Below, in pieces: positions 19,901 through 28,987 of a stretch of 41,151 nucleotides of DNA. Origin of the DNA: Paulinella micropora (lineage: Eukaryota > Cercozoa > Imbricatea > Euglyphida); contig BJOX01000133.1 of NCBI GenBank assembly GCA_009731375.1, positions 521,260 to 562,410 of the forward strand. Reading direction: 5' to 3'. The stretch's first letter is position 1. Every line of letters starts with the position of its first letter. Below the pieces are notes generated by a model. That model was not told the origin of the DNA, searched no databases, and saw only the letters and a list, made by a program, of their open reading frames with translations. The translations under genes were made by a program, and so were the position numbers.

Positions 19901-20560
19901 CACTTTTCCCGCAATAGGATTCCAGTCTTTATCGTTTGTCGCGGAAGTTTTCCAAATAAAGCGAATATTTTTCCACCACTGAATGACTTCCTCCGGAATA
20001 TCAAATTCTTGATCTGCACGAATTTCTTTTACTTTGTTTCCTGTCTGTCTTTCATAAAAGGCTACAGCTTGTTTTAAACAATTTACAAACTCATTCTTAT
20101 GGGCTAAATAAAAGTCAAGAATGAATAGTGACTAGTCGTCGGTGACTGAAAATTTATACCGTTTACCACCTATTGATCTAGTTGCACACGGTCCTGATGT
20201 GTCAATGTATAGGATTATACCTGGCTTTTGGGCTCTTTCTATCGTATTAACTGCAAAACGTGGCAAACGTTTAGATTTTCCTATCATGCAAGATTCGCAG
20301 AATCTCACATCACTCTCGTCACCAACTAACTTAATGTTCAGAATTTTTGCCAATAGGCGCATCTTTTTTAACCCATAATGCCCACATGCATAGTGAAAAA
20401 GCTTGATTCCTATCTTTTTAGGTTTGTCTGACTTTCTGGGGTAAGCTTCGTATAATACTATATCTACGTGTAATTCTTTCTCTCTCTCTTATTTACTTCA
20501 TGCTTACTTATCTCCTTTTTGTTGTCATTTGTGGGGCCTCCCTTCCCTTCTACCCCCTTA
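16975..20560 (-). pseudogene. Copia pol (integrase, reverse transcriptase, RNase H), copy 1, broken
   Basis: Collinear with the intact pol of copy 2 but split over three frames in at least six pieces (boundaries near 20132, 19450, 18450, 18050, 17930 and 17475). The integrase head, the reverse transcriptase segment GIDFKNAYLNAR and the RNase H segment with SSNDAEIFAATE are recognisable. The integrase active-site Glu of the IAEKVN motif is Gly here (IAGKVN, near 19910). The reverse transcriptase frame breaks just after the HVDDLL motif. It is non-functional without doubt, although long stretches keep high identity to copy 2. Confidence 0.9.
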
Positions 20561-21443
20561 TCGCAAAAGGATCATATCTTTCGTTGACTTTCAATGGTTC
20601 ATCATATTCGTCATCCCATCTATATATCATACTTTTAGTTAACCTCCCCCTTACTAGTATATCACTCTCGTTAATGTGGATGGGGTGTTTGAGTATTACT
20701 AGCTGTCCGTTTTGGTGGATGACTGATCTGTTGTGTTTGTGGTCCATCTGTCCTGTAGAGACTATGCTAACTGGTAAGGTAGTGTCAAGTAACATCTTCT
20801 TTTCTACTGCTCCAGGCCTTCCTTTTCCATCTATTACTGTCAGCCTAGCACTTCCTGACTTACTCAAATCCCTCTCTCCATTGCCTGTCAGTAGCTCTAC
20901 CGGGTCTATCTCATCGACATCCATCAATCTGTCTTCTCTGCATGATATGTCTGTGCTTGCTCCACTATCCTGTACTGTCATGTCTCTCTTTTTCATCACT
21001 CTTTTTCTCACATGTATCAATACGTGCTCTGTCTCCCCTTCTGTCTCTGTCTCTATTTCTGTCTCTAGTTCTCCCTCTCCTCTTCCCTCACCTTCTCTCT
21101 TTTCTGTGAGTTGTGGAGGTGTAGTAATGGGACTCTGTCTGACTGCTCTATCCAAGTACACTCCTTCTATTGCTCTTACTATGTCAGTCAAAAAGTCAAC
21201 TCTCTCAAGCTCGCCACTCACAACACGCATCACTTCTCCATTCATTCCCCTCACGCACTCATTCATCAACGTTTTAGCTATTTCATTTATATCTTTGAAG
21301 GTGATGATTGGGGGGTTGATGGGTTGTGTGTTCGTTGTTTGTGTTGGTGGGAGTGCTGTGATTGGTCTAGAACTAGAGATATGGATTTGTTGTGAGGTGG
21401 GACCTACTTGGTTACCAAACTTGTTGGCAGAAGTGGGCCCTAG
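20550..21443 (-). CDS. Copia aspartic protease region, copy 1
   Basis: The frame is open from just after TGA 21444-21446 to TAG at 20550-20552. An N-terminal Thr/Pro/Asn-rich linker is followed by a helix (EIAKTLMNECVRGMNGEVM), a Glu-rich stretch, then the catalytic DSGA motif in VQDSGASTDIS. C-terminal beta-strand sequence such as LDTTLPVSIVSTGQM follows. The protease processes Gag and Gag-Pol. There is no convincing start codon, so expression must come by recoding from the upstream frame. The frame ends overlapping the pol frame by about 25 bp with a G5 run. Confidence 0.75.
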   Translation of the reverse strand, partial: LGPTSANKFGNQVGPTSQQIHISSSRPITALPPTQTTNTQPINPPIITFKDINEIAKTLMNECVRGMNGEVMRVVSGELERVDFLTDIVRAIEGVYLDRAVRQSPITTPPQLTEKREGEGRGEGELETEIETETEGETEHVLIHVRKRVMKKRDMTVQDSGASTDISCREDRLMDVDEIDPVELLTGNGERDLSKSGSARLTVIDGKGRPGAVEKKMLLDTTLPVSIVSTGQMDHKHNRSVIHQNGQLVILKHPIHINESDILVRGRLTKSMIYRWDDEYDEPLKVNERYDPFAIRG

Positions 21444-21725
21444 TCATCGCTCTCCCTCATCCACTCCACTCTCTTCGCTCCCTTCTTTGCTCTGGCCGGT
21501 CCGCTGACTAGAAAATGGATTATGTTTGCTAAACTTTTTCTCATGTGGTGGTTGCGGAATATTTTGCGAGACTTGTGGACTTGTGGAAATTTTGGTGTCA
21601 CGTAAAGTTTCAAATTCCCCAAAAACGAGTCTTTGCGAAATTTTATTAGACTTTTCCAATGCCGCAGCTTTAAGATCCTCGCTTGTCTGGGTAATAAGGA
21701 GATTTGAGGGGACGCAACACGGGAC
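21444..21725 (-). CDS. Gag-protease linker frame, copy 1
   Basis: The frame lies +1 relative to gag and overlaps its last 56 nt. It opens after TAA in GGTAAGTCC and ends at TGA 21444-21446 followed by CTAG. It encodes a protein-like Ser/Gln/Glu-rich region (ISQRLVFGEFETLRDTKIST and a GQSKEGSEESGVDEGER end). It is in frame with the protease across the TGA. The sequence is identical in copy 2. Confidence 0.5.
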   Translation of the reverse strand, partial: VPCCVPSNLLITQTSEDLKAAALEKSNKISQRLVFGEFETLRDTKISTSPQVSQNIPQPPHEKKFSKHNPFSSQRTGQSKEGSEESGVDEGER

Positions 21726-23562
21726 TTACCGAGAAATCCAACTTCGGGTAATCTGGGTCTTGTGTGGCGTGATATCCGCAGTAACTTGCATAAGATAATC
21801 GTTTCGCGTGATTTTCGTATACTCCCTTTCCTTTTGATTTTTCAACGGAAACATTACATGGTTTTTTGCGTCTGTTTATTCCTGCACACTTCGTGTCAGG
21901 CGTGACTCCGTAAGAACTCTCAAGCCTCAAAGGAGTTTCGTTAGGGTTAGGGATGATTGGGGAACATCGTGGGGTGGCGGATACTAACCGCACTTCCTTG
22001 CCTTCTCCCCGTAGTGAGGAGGGACCTCGTAGGGTGGCCGATACTAACCGCACTTCCCGTCCTTCTCCACTCTCACTATGTCTATTCCCTACCCTAGGTG
22101 TAGTCTTTGTATCGTTCAAAAGGGCTTGGGGACTTGTAGATTTGTGATGAGGTGAGCTTGGTTGCTCGTCATCTCTTTCTCTTTCTTCCTCATCATCATC
22201 GCTCTTATCATAAGTGTTCCCCATATGGATTAAAGCAACGTTTGTATCAGAGTCACTTTGTTCGTCTTCGTTTTTGTCGTTGCCGGTTGTTATCAAAGTG
22301 AGTGCTTTCTTTTTCTTATGAAAGGGTTTCTTTTTGTTTTTGTAATTGTTCTTTTGTTCGTTCTTTTCTTGTTCCGTGCCTTTGTCTTCCGTTTGATTCC
22401 GTTTTAATTTTCCTTCTTTGCGGAACTTTTCCGAAATCACCGGACAATATCTCATGGTATGGCCTTTGGCATCACATCCGAAACACGTGACTTTGAGCGT
22501 CCAGTTTGGAGCTGTCTTTGGTCCCGGTTTATTGTCTCCCCTTTTCCCTTTATTATCCATCAGGAGATTGGTCTCTTGCCGCTGCTTGCCATCCCGAGAT
22601 TTCTTGTTGTTGTCTTTGCGAATTTGAGTTTTTCTCTCACGGAAATTGTTACGTCTTTCTTTTTCTTCCCACATTAACCATCTTTCCCTAGATGCTTCGC
22701 ATAGTTCCGAGAAATTTGGTCTTAGTCTGGCCGGGAGATCATAGTGGTCCACCTGAAATTTATCCCCGAAAGCTGGATGGTAGCGCAATTTCTTAAATAG
22801 CTTTCTCTTTGCTTCCTCATCGGAAAATGGCGCCCCACGTAAACTTTCAAGCTGGATTTTCTTTGCGAGAAATTCATTTAGCCAGTCTACATACCTCTGA
22901 CCTGCCCTTGGTCTCGTTCTCTCAAACTCTTCCTCTAACATGTACCTACCTGCTCCGGAAATGCCTCCCCATTGATCTCTTACTACTATCAACTCTTCAA
23001 TGGGTCCTTTCGTCTTCTGTGTTCGCAGGAAATTAGATACATTGTCTTTGGAAAAAGCCACAGACAGACATAACTGCAAAGTTTTCATCCTTTCATAATA
23101 TTTCTTCTCTTTGCGGATAGCTGTCTTTCTTCTTGTGTGTTGTTTCATACTTTGTCTTTTCTTTTTCCTTGCTTCTTTCTCTTTCCACTCTCTCTTTTGT
23201 TCTGCTGTCATTTTATCCCAACCTTCTGGCTGTTTGATATCTTCTTTCTTTGTCTGGGGTCTCTGTCTTCCTCTCTGAGAGGTGTCTGACTCTTCATCTT
23301 CCTCACTATCACTTATGGGCGTGTCGGGCTCTTCTAAGTCTTCTGCCGTCTTAGCCCTTGCTTCGTCGTAAGGAAAATCCCTTTTGGCTTTAGCTGGGTC
23401 GGCTAATGCCACAGATACCATCTCTGCCACGTGGACAGATATCCCCTGCATGTGCTTCTGAAACTTGCTTGACCAAGGCCAAAAGCTTTGGTCGTTGCCC
23501 TCGAATATGGGCACTTGACTCAATACGTGCTTTGGCACGCTTGCCTCCTTGACAAGGCTCAT
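21670..23562 (-). CDS. Copia Gag, copy 1, intact
   Basis: I chose ATG at 23562 (MSLVKEASVPKHVLSQV); the frame also opens at a TTG six bases upstream. About 630 residues. The N-terminal half has the GNDQSFWPWSSKFQKHM pattern of copia Gag domains and a long basic/acidic region. The central part carries the nucleocapsid zinc knuckle CFGCDAKGHTMRYC (C-x2-C-x4-H-x4-C). A tandem peptide repeat EVRLVSATLRG/EVRLVSATPRC follows. Near the C-terminus a second Cys/His cluster (CAGINRRKKPC and YCGYH) may bind zinc. The role is particle assembly and RNA packaging. The stop is TAA at 21670-21672, preceded by TCT. Confidence 0.9.
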   Translation of the reverse strand: MSLVKEASVPKHVLSQVPIFEGNDQSFWPWSSKFQKHMQGISVHVAEMVSVALADPAKAKRDFPYDEARAKTAEDLEEPDTPISDSEEDEESDTSQRGRQRPQTKKEDIKQPEGWDKMTAEQKREWKEKEARKKKRQSMKQHTRRKTAIRKEKKYYERMKTLQLCLSVAFSKDNVSNFLRTQKTKGPIEELIVVRDQWGGISGAGRYMLEEEFERTRPRAGQRYVDWLNEFLAKKIQLESLRGAPFSDEEAKRKLFKKLRYHPAFGDKFQVDHYDLPARLRPNFSELCEASRERWLMWEEKERRNNFRERKTQIRKDNNKKSRDGKQRQETNLLMDNKGKRGDNKPGPKTAPNWTLKVTCFGCDAKGHTMRYCPVISEKFRKEGKLKRNQTEDKGTEQEKNEQKNNYKNKKKPFHKKKKALTLITTGNDKNEDEQSDSDTNVALIHMGNTYDKSDDDEEERERDDEQPSSPHHKSTSPQALLNDTKTTPRVGNRHSESGEGREVRLVSATLRGPSSLRGEGKEVRLVSATPRCSPIIPNPNETPLRLESSYGVTPDTKCAGINRRKKPCNVSVEKSKGKGVYENHAKRLSYASYCGYHATQDPDYPKLDFSVSPVLRPLKSPYYPDKRGS

Positions 23563-23566
23563 AACC
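23556..23566 (-). other. Primer-binding site of half-tRNA type
   Basis: On the minus strand GGTTATGAGCC lies just inside the 5' LTR. It is complementary to GGCTCATAACC, the anticodon arm of initiator tRNA-Met as in fungal sequences. Ty5 and Drosophila copia use such internal tRNA fragments as primers (established). The site overlaps the gag start codon. Confidence 0.65.
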
Positions 23567-23569
23567 AAA

Positions 23570-24306
23570 GTAATCTATCACTCAAACGCAGAGTTTAGGG
23601 AAGCTACCCCGCTAAGGGTAAAGAATAACCGAAGAAAAGACTTTTAATGACTTTGGGTCACACAAATTTATGATGTTATGACCTTTACAGAATGGTAATA
23701 CTCATTTGATTCTAGGCATTCCAGACTATGATTCGCGAATACTCTAGAAAGTGTCCTTGTCAGTAATAAAGGTATTAATAACTGTCCGGCCTATGAACCT
23801 GCCTATGACTAAGACTATCCAAATTACCGGTAAATTGACTAGGTGGAGTAACGGGTATTAATAGTACATTACAACGCTCCCCCTTAGTCGCAAGTCATAG
23901 GCTATATTAGTGTGTAAATATGAAAAAATAGTGTTGAGGATCAGTTATGGGTTACCCGAAGGTTAAATATCAACTCCCATTTACATCACATCCTCTATGT
24001 ATGTATATATGTGTAGTCATGCAGTAACATGTATGAAGTATGTATGTGTTCAAAAATTTGCAAGCGCTTCCCGTAGAGGGTAGCAAAAAAAAAAAAAATT
24101 TAGATTTCCTATTCTAGGACAGAAAGAATGATAGAAAGAATTTAAATTGCTAAGTTAGCCAGGGAAAGCCTCGCGGCTGCCGGCCTCGCGTGGCAGTCGG
24201 CTACCCAGCCTCGGCTCGACGGCTCTTGACCCCTGCGCAAAACAAAGCTGCTGCAACAAGCAACAAACTGCACAAAACACTCAAAGCAAATATAGGTGAG
24301 TGGACA
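23570..24306 (-). repeat. Copia LTR shared by both copies
   Basis: About 737 bp. It lies between the gag start of copy 1 and the pol stop of copy 2, so it acts as 5' LTR of copy 1 and 3' LTR of copy 2. It contains the inverted segment 24139-24236. The inner limit toward copy 2 is approximate. Confidence 0.85.
24139..24236. repeat. LTR-internal segment in opposite orientation to 16799-16886
   Basis: GC-rich block (AGCCTCGCGGCTGCCGGCCT and following) embedded in AT-rich LTR sequence. It can partly fold back on itself (GCGGCTGCC with GGCAGTCGGC). Confidence 0.75.
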
Positions 24307-24320
24307 CGCAAATCCCGAAA

Positions 24321-27300
24321 TTACTTGAGCTTTACCGTAAATTTGTTAAGTAAATACTCGAATTGTTCTTTCGGTAAATATTTTGTCATTACATCACCTA
24401 TCTGCTTCTTCGTACCTACTTTTACAAACTTAATCTCACCGTCTCTCTGTAGGTGGTGCATAAAGTGTAATTCTAAAGGTAAGTGTTTAGTTCTATTACC
24501 TGACATACCCCTCTCTGCCGCTAAGACTGTTTGAGAGTTATCCTCGAATAATTCTATCGGGCTCTTTTGGGCTATGTTTAGTTCTTGTGTAATGTGTTTT
24601 AGTGCAAGTCCCTCTCTAATGCACTCAGTTGCTGCAAATATTTCAGCATCATTGGAACTCAGGGCGATGCGACTCTGTCGCTTTGATAACCATGCAACTG
24701 GATCGCTGCCCCATAGGATCACGAATCCAGTGCGGGACTTCCCTGTTTTCTTACAAACTTTGTGAGCCGCGTCGGGCCACATGGAAAGTTTTGGATAGGT
24801 TTGCCCTTCTTGCTCTGACTTAGGCTCATGGTAAGCTAAACCTCGATAAGAGTTAACTAAATAACGAAAGATTCTGCCTAACATCGCATAAGTTATTCCC
24901 TTATCGATAGTTTGCATGACACTTGCCGAATTTAGTGCTTGTTCTATATCGGGTCTTGTCATCTTTGCGAGAAATAGCAAACGACCAACTAGACTAGGAA
25001 TTGAAAATTTTCGCAAGCTAGCTGATTCCGACATCGGTTCCGTGAAATGTTCTTGCGCTGGAGTACTAACGGGTTTAGCAGAATCGTAGCCTACCTCTTT
25101 TAGTATCTGCTGCTGATATTTTCGCTGATGCAAAATTATTTTCCCGTTCGATTGCTCTATCTCTATTCCTTTGAATTCACGGGCAATACCGAGTCTTTTG
25201 AGCGGGAAATGTTTTTCTAATGCGGACGCAAAACGCTCATATGCTTGTTTGTTTGGTGCGGTGAACAACAAGTCATCAACATGAAATATCCCTACTATCG
25301 CCTCTCTCAAAGCTTTATCATTTTCTACAAACATACATAAGTCTGAATCTAGCAACCTAAAACCTAGCTCCTCTAACTTGGGTGCTAATATCTCATACCA
25401 TCTTCTTCCTGCCTGTGGTGCACCATATAAAGCACCATCTATACGCCATATCATCCCCTCATGCCCTTCTCTGTCTACACTCTCTGGCGCATATGCATAA
25501 ACAGGGTCATTCATACGAGCATTTAGGTATGCATTTTTAAAATCTATGCCGTATAGTTTGTGTTTGTGCCAGGCAGCTAGTTTGGCGAGAAATAAAAGTG
25601 AATGGTGCGCGGCGCAAGGAACAAAGAGCTGATCTGGGTTATAGCTAACACCGGGTTCTAACATATCTCCCCGTAAAGCTAAACGAGACTTTATGAACTT
25701 TTTCCCGTTCTCATCTAACTTTACTTTGTGAACCCATGTCAATCTAACTATCTTACTAACTCCTGCCTTGCTTGCCTCCTTATGGGGTACCCATGTGTAT
25801 GTGTTAAAGGATTGAAGAGCTTTTAGCTCTGTTTTCATACCCTCTAAAACATCTTTAGCTGTCAAACCTTCCTCTATGACATCTTTGGGTACTCTGATAT
25901 CTACATACAAATAAAAATCACGAATCTCATCTGCCACCATACGGTCATCGCATAAAAACATATTAGCGGGACTTTGTAACGGGTATTCGGGATCTTTCAC
26001 GGAGTATTTGAGGATTTCCGAATTCAACATCCGTTCTTCTTCGTCCTCAAACTTAACTATGTGGGTGGGCTGAGGTCTGTCTCTTACTACGAGTCTATCT
26101 CTGGGGTCACTCACTCTGCTGACTACCCCTACTCGTACTATGCTCTCCCATCCCTCACCGTACTTTTTCTTCGCCCATCCATCTCCCCATGCACGCGCGG
26201 GCACTCTTACTACCTTACCTATTAGCTCTTGAGCCTCTCTCTTTTCTCTCTTGGGCTCATTGCTAGGGGTAAATCTCTCTACTGCCTTGCGCTGCCTTTT
26301 ACCGGGGATTATGTTACTCTCCGTTACTCTCTGACTCTGCTCCCACGTTAATCCCTTAGATGGTGGTGATTTTTCTTCGTATGCTCTTCTTTCATGTATT
26401 TTTAGTGGATCTGTTGGATCTTGTTCATTTGTATGCTCTTGTGGCTTGATCTTGTGCTCTGGGGGTAATTGTTGTGGATAATGTGGCTCTGGACTTGTGT
26501 GTAGGCGTGTATGTTTGTGATCCAATGTATTCTTCTCCACATGCTCATTTTCATGCTCATTCTCATTCGCATCGATATCAACATTCTCTGTCTCCCCCTC
26601 AACTTCATCAAAGTGTGTTGTTGGGTGGTCGTTGTTGACGTTGTGCGGTGACTTAGGTGATTGAGGTGGTGATTGGGGTGGTGATTGGGGTGGTGACGCT
26701 TGTGGAGATGTGTGTGGTTGCTCGCTCTCATTCTCATTCTCCCCCTCAGAGTCATCATTATCCCACGACACTAGTTTAGGAGGATGAGCTTGTTTACCGA
26801 TTTTGTGAATATTAAATCTCACATCTCTCACTCCGGAAATTATCTTCTTACCATCCCATACGCGGTATAGTTCCCGAAATAGATCATATCCTACTAGCAT
26901 CACCTTTTTCCCTCTGTACTCTCCCTTCCGCACTTTAGTCTTAGGTATATGTAACACACCCATACATCCTATTGGTTTTAAATGAAAGAGTGTTGGTTTT
27001 CTACCTAACAGCTGCTCATAAGGCGAAATTCCTTTGCGTTCCCCGTGAATTGCCGGTAGTATGTTGTGAATGGTTGTTGCTGCGTGTTCTAATTCTGCCC
27101 AGAATTGCGGCGGTAATTTAGCGTGATATCTCATTGCTCGTGCAGGCCCCGCCGTAATATCATTCACTTTTTCCGCAATAGGATTCCCGTCTTTATCGTT
27201 TGTCGCGGAGGTTTTCCAAATAAAGCGAATATTTTTCCACCACTTAATGACTTCCTCCGGAATATGGAATTCTTGATCTGCGCGAATTTCCTTTACTTTG

Positions 27301-27833
27301 TTTCCTGTCTGTCTCTCATAAAAGGCTACAGCTTGTTTTAAGCAATCTACAAACTCATTCTTATGGGCTAAATAAAAGTCAAGAATGAACAGTGAGTAGT
27401 CGTCGGTGACCGAAAATTTATACCGTTTACCACCTATTGATCTAGTTGCCCACGGTCCTGATGTGTCTATGTGTAGAATTATACCTGGCTTTTGGGCTCT
27501 TTCTATTGTATTAACTGCAAAACGTGGCAAACGTTTAGACTTTCCTATCATGCAAGATTCGCAAAATCTCACATCGCTCTCGTCACCAACTAACTTAATG
27601 TTCAAAATTTTTGCCAATAGGCGCATCTTTGTTAACCCATAATGCCCACAGGCATAGTGAAAAAGCTTGATTCCTATCTTTCTAGGTTTGTCTGACTTTC
27701 TGGGGTAAGCTTCATATAATACTATATCTACGTGTAATTCTTTCTCTCTCTTATTTACTTCATGCTTACTTGTCTCGTTTTTGTTCTCATTTGTGGGGCT
27801 TCCCTCCCCTTCTACCCCCTTGTTGCGAAAGGA
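24321..27833 (-). CDS. Copia Pol: integrase, reverse transcriptase, RNase H, copy 2, intact frame
   Basis: Open from just after TGA 27834-27836 to the stop at 24321, about 1170 codons; the first ATG is at 27626, inside the integrase zinc-binding region. HYACGHYGL and FCESCMIGKSK form the GAG-pre-integrase HHCC site. The integrase core shows Asp in LHIDTSGPW, Asp in IRADQEF and Glu in PIAEKVN. A Pro/Ser/Gln-rich linker of about 150 residues follows. The reverse transcriptase has Asp in GIDFKNAYLN and the HVDDLL box. RNase H has Asp in WPDAAHK, Glu in SSNDAEIFA and Asp in FEDNSQ. All catalytic residues are present. Since no ATG precedes the zinc site, translation probably relies on a -1 shift from the protease frame. 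Confidence 0.93.
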   Translation of the reverse strand, partial: SFRNKGVEGEGSPTNENKNETSKHEVNKREKELHVDIVLYEAYPRKSDKPRKIGIKLFHYACGHYGLTKMRLLAKILNIKLVGDESDVRFCESCMIGKSKRLPRFAVNTIERAQKPGIILHIDTSGPWATRSIGGKRYKFSVTDDYSLFILDFYLAHKNEFVDCLKQAVAFYERQTGNKVKEIRADQEFHIPEEVIKWWKNIRFIWKTSATNDKDGNPIAEKVNDITAGPARAMRYHAKLPPQFWAELEHAATTIHNILPAIHGERKGISPYEQLLGRKPTLFHLKPIGCMGVLHIPKTKVRKGEYRGKKVMLVGYDLFRELYRVWDGKKIISGVRDVRFNIHKIGKQAHPPKLVSWDNDDSEGENENESEQPHTSPQASPPQSPPQSPPQSPKSPHNVNNDHPTTHFDEVEGETENVDIDANENEHENEHVEKNTLDHKHTRLHTSPEPHYPQQLPPEHKIKPQEHTNEQDPTDPLKIHERRAYEEKSPPSKGLTWEQSQRVTESNIIPGKRQRKAVERFTPSNEPKREKREAQELIGKVVRVPARAWGDGWAKKKYGEGWESIVRVGVVSRVSDPRDRLVVRDRPQPTHIVKFEDEEERMLNSEILKYSVKDPEYPLQSPANMFLCDDRMVADEIRDFYLYVDIRVPKDVIEEGLTAKDVLEGMKTELKALQSFNTYTWVPHKEASKAGVSKIVRLTWVHKVKLDENGKKFIKSRLALRGDMLEPGVSYNPDQLFVPCAAHHSLLFLAKLAAWHKHKLYGIDFKNAYLNARMNDPVYAYAPESVDREGHEGMIWRIDGALYGAPQAGRRWYEILAPKLEELGFRLLDSDLCMFVENDKALREAIVGIFHVDDLLFTAPNKQAYERFASALEKHFPLKRLGIAREFKGIEIEQSNGKIILHQRKYQQQILKEVGYDSAKPVSTPAQEHFTEPMSESASLRKFSIPSLVGRLLFLAKMTRPDIEQALNSASVMQTIDKGITYAMLGRIFRYLVNSYRGLAYHEPKSEQEGQTYPKLSMWPDAAHKVCKKTGKSRTGFVILWGSDPVAWLSKRQSRIALSSNDAEIFAATECIREGLALKHITQELNIAQKSPIELFEDNSQTVLAAERGMSGNRTKHLPLELHFMHHLQRDGEIKFVKVGTKKQIGDVMTKYLPKEQFEYLLNKFTVKLK

Positions 27834-28705
27834 TCATATCTTTCGTTGACTTTCAATGGTTCATCATATTCGTCATCCCATCTATATATCATACTCTTAG
27901 TTAATCTTCCCCTTACTAATATGTCACTCTCGTTAATGTGGATGGGGTGTTTGAGTATTACTAACTGTCCGTTTTGGTGGATGACTGATCTGTTGTGTCT
28001 GTGGTCCATCTGTCCTGTAGAGACTATGCTAACTGGTAAGGTAGTGTCGAGTAACATCTTCTTTTCTACTGCTCTAGGCCTTCCTTTCCCATCTATTACT
28101 GTCAGCCTAGCTCTTCCTGACTTACTCAACTCCCTCTCTCCATTGCCTGTCAGTAGCTCTACCGGGTCTATCTCATCGACATCCATCAATCTGTCTTCTC
28201 TGCATGATATGTCTGTGCTTGCTCCACTATCCTGTACTGTCATGTCTCTCTTTTTCATCACTCTTTTTCTCACATGTATCAATACGTGCTCTGTCTCCCC
28301 TTCTGTCTCTGTCTCTATTTCTGTCTCTAGTTCTCCCTCTCCTCTTCCCTCACCTTCTCTCTCTTCTGTGAGTTGTGGAGGTGTAGTAATGGGACTCTGT
28401 CTGACTGCTCTATCCAAGTACACTCCTTCTATTGCTCTTACTATGTCAGTCAAAAAGTCATCTCTCTCAAGCTCGCCACTCACAACACGCATCACTTCTC
28501 CATTCATTCCCCTCACGCACTCATTCATCAACGTTTTAGCTATTTCATTTATATCTTTGAAGGTGATGACGGGGGGGTTGATGGGTTGTGTGTTTGTTGT
28601 TTGTGTTGGTGGGAGTGCTGTGATTGGTCTAGAACTAGAGATTTGGAGTTGTTGTGAGGTGGGACCTACTTGGTTACCAAACTTGTTGGCAGAAGTGGGC
28701 CCTAG
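27812..28705 (-). CDS. Copia aspartic protease region, copy 2
   Basis: Same organisation as 20550-21443 with a few substitutions; the VQDSGASTDIS motif is intact. It opens after TGA 28706-28708 and ends at TAG 27812-27814, overlapping pol (27812-27836) across AAGGGGGT. Confidence 0.75.
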   Translation of the reverse strand, partial: LGPTSANKFGNQVGPTSQQLQISSSRPITALPPTQTTNTQPINPPVITFKDINEIAKTLMNECVRGMNGEVMRVVSGELERDDFLTDIVRAIEGVYLDRAVRQSPITTPPQLTEEREGEGRGEGELETEIETETEGETEHVLIHVRKRVMKKRDMTVQDSGASTDISCREDRLMDVDEIDPVELLTGNGERELSKSGRARLTVIDGKGRPRAVEKKMLLDTTLPVSIVSTGQMDHRHNRSVIHQNGQLVILKHPIHINESDILVRGRLTKSMIYRWDDEYDEPLKVNERYDPFATRG

Positions 28706-28987
28706 TCATCGCTCTCCCTCATCCACTCCACTCTCTTCGCTCCCTTCTTTGCTCTGGCCGGTCCGCTGACTAGAAAATGGATTATGTTTGCTAAACTTTT
28801 TCTCATGTGGTGGTTGCGGAATATTTTGCGAGACTTGTGGACTTGTGGAAATTTTGGTGTCACGTAAAGTTTCAAATTCCCCAAAAACGAGTCTTTGCGA
28901 AATTTTATTAGACTTTTCCAATGCCGCAGCTTTAAGATCCTCGCTTGTCTGGGTAATAAGGAGATTTGAGGGGACGCAACACGGGAC
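28706..28987 (-). CDS. Gag-protease linker frame, copy 2
   Basis: Identical in sequence to 21444-21725, including TGA followed by CTAG at its end and the +1 overlap with gag. Confidence 0.5.
   Translation of the reverse strand, partial: VPCCVPSNLLITQTSEDLKAAALEKSNKISQRLVFGEFETLRDTKISTSPQVSQNIPQPPHEKKFSKHNPFSSQRTGQSKEGSEESGVDEGER

Larger units (their letters stand above)
16246..24306 (-). mobile_element. Ty1/copia retrotransposon, copy 1 (two LTRs)
   Basis: On the minus strand the order is 5' LTR (23570-24306), primer-binding site, gag, protease, integrase, reverse transcriptase, RNase H, 3' LTR (16246-16957). Integrase before reverse transcriptase defines Ty1/copia (established). gag is intact; pol has at least four frame changes and several stops, so this copy cannot move unaided. 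Its right LTR also serves as the left LTR of copy 2. Confidence 0.9.

Noticed and set aside
20500-21507. 335-residue plus-strand frame opposite the copia protease (also 27762-28769)
   Set aside because: Present in both copies only because the minus-strand protease is conserved; its Ser/Leu/Pro-rich composition is an antisense artefact and it has no family features.
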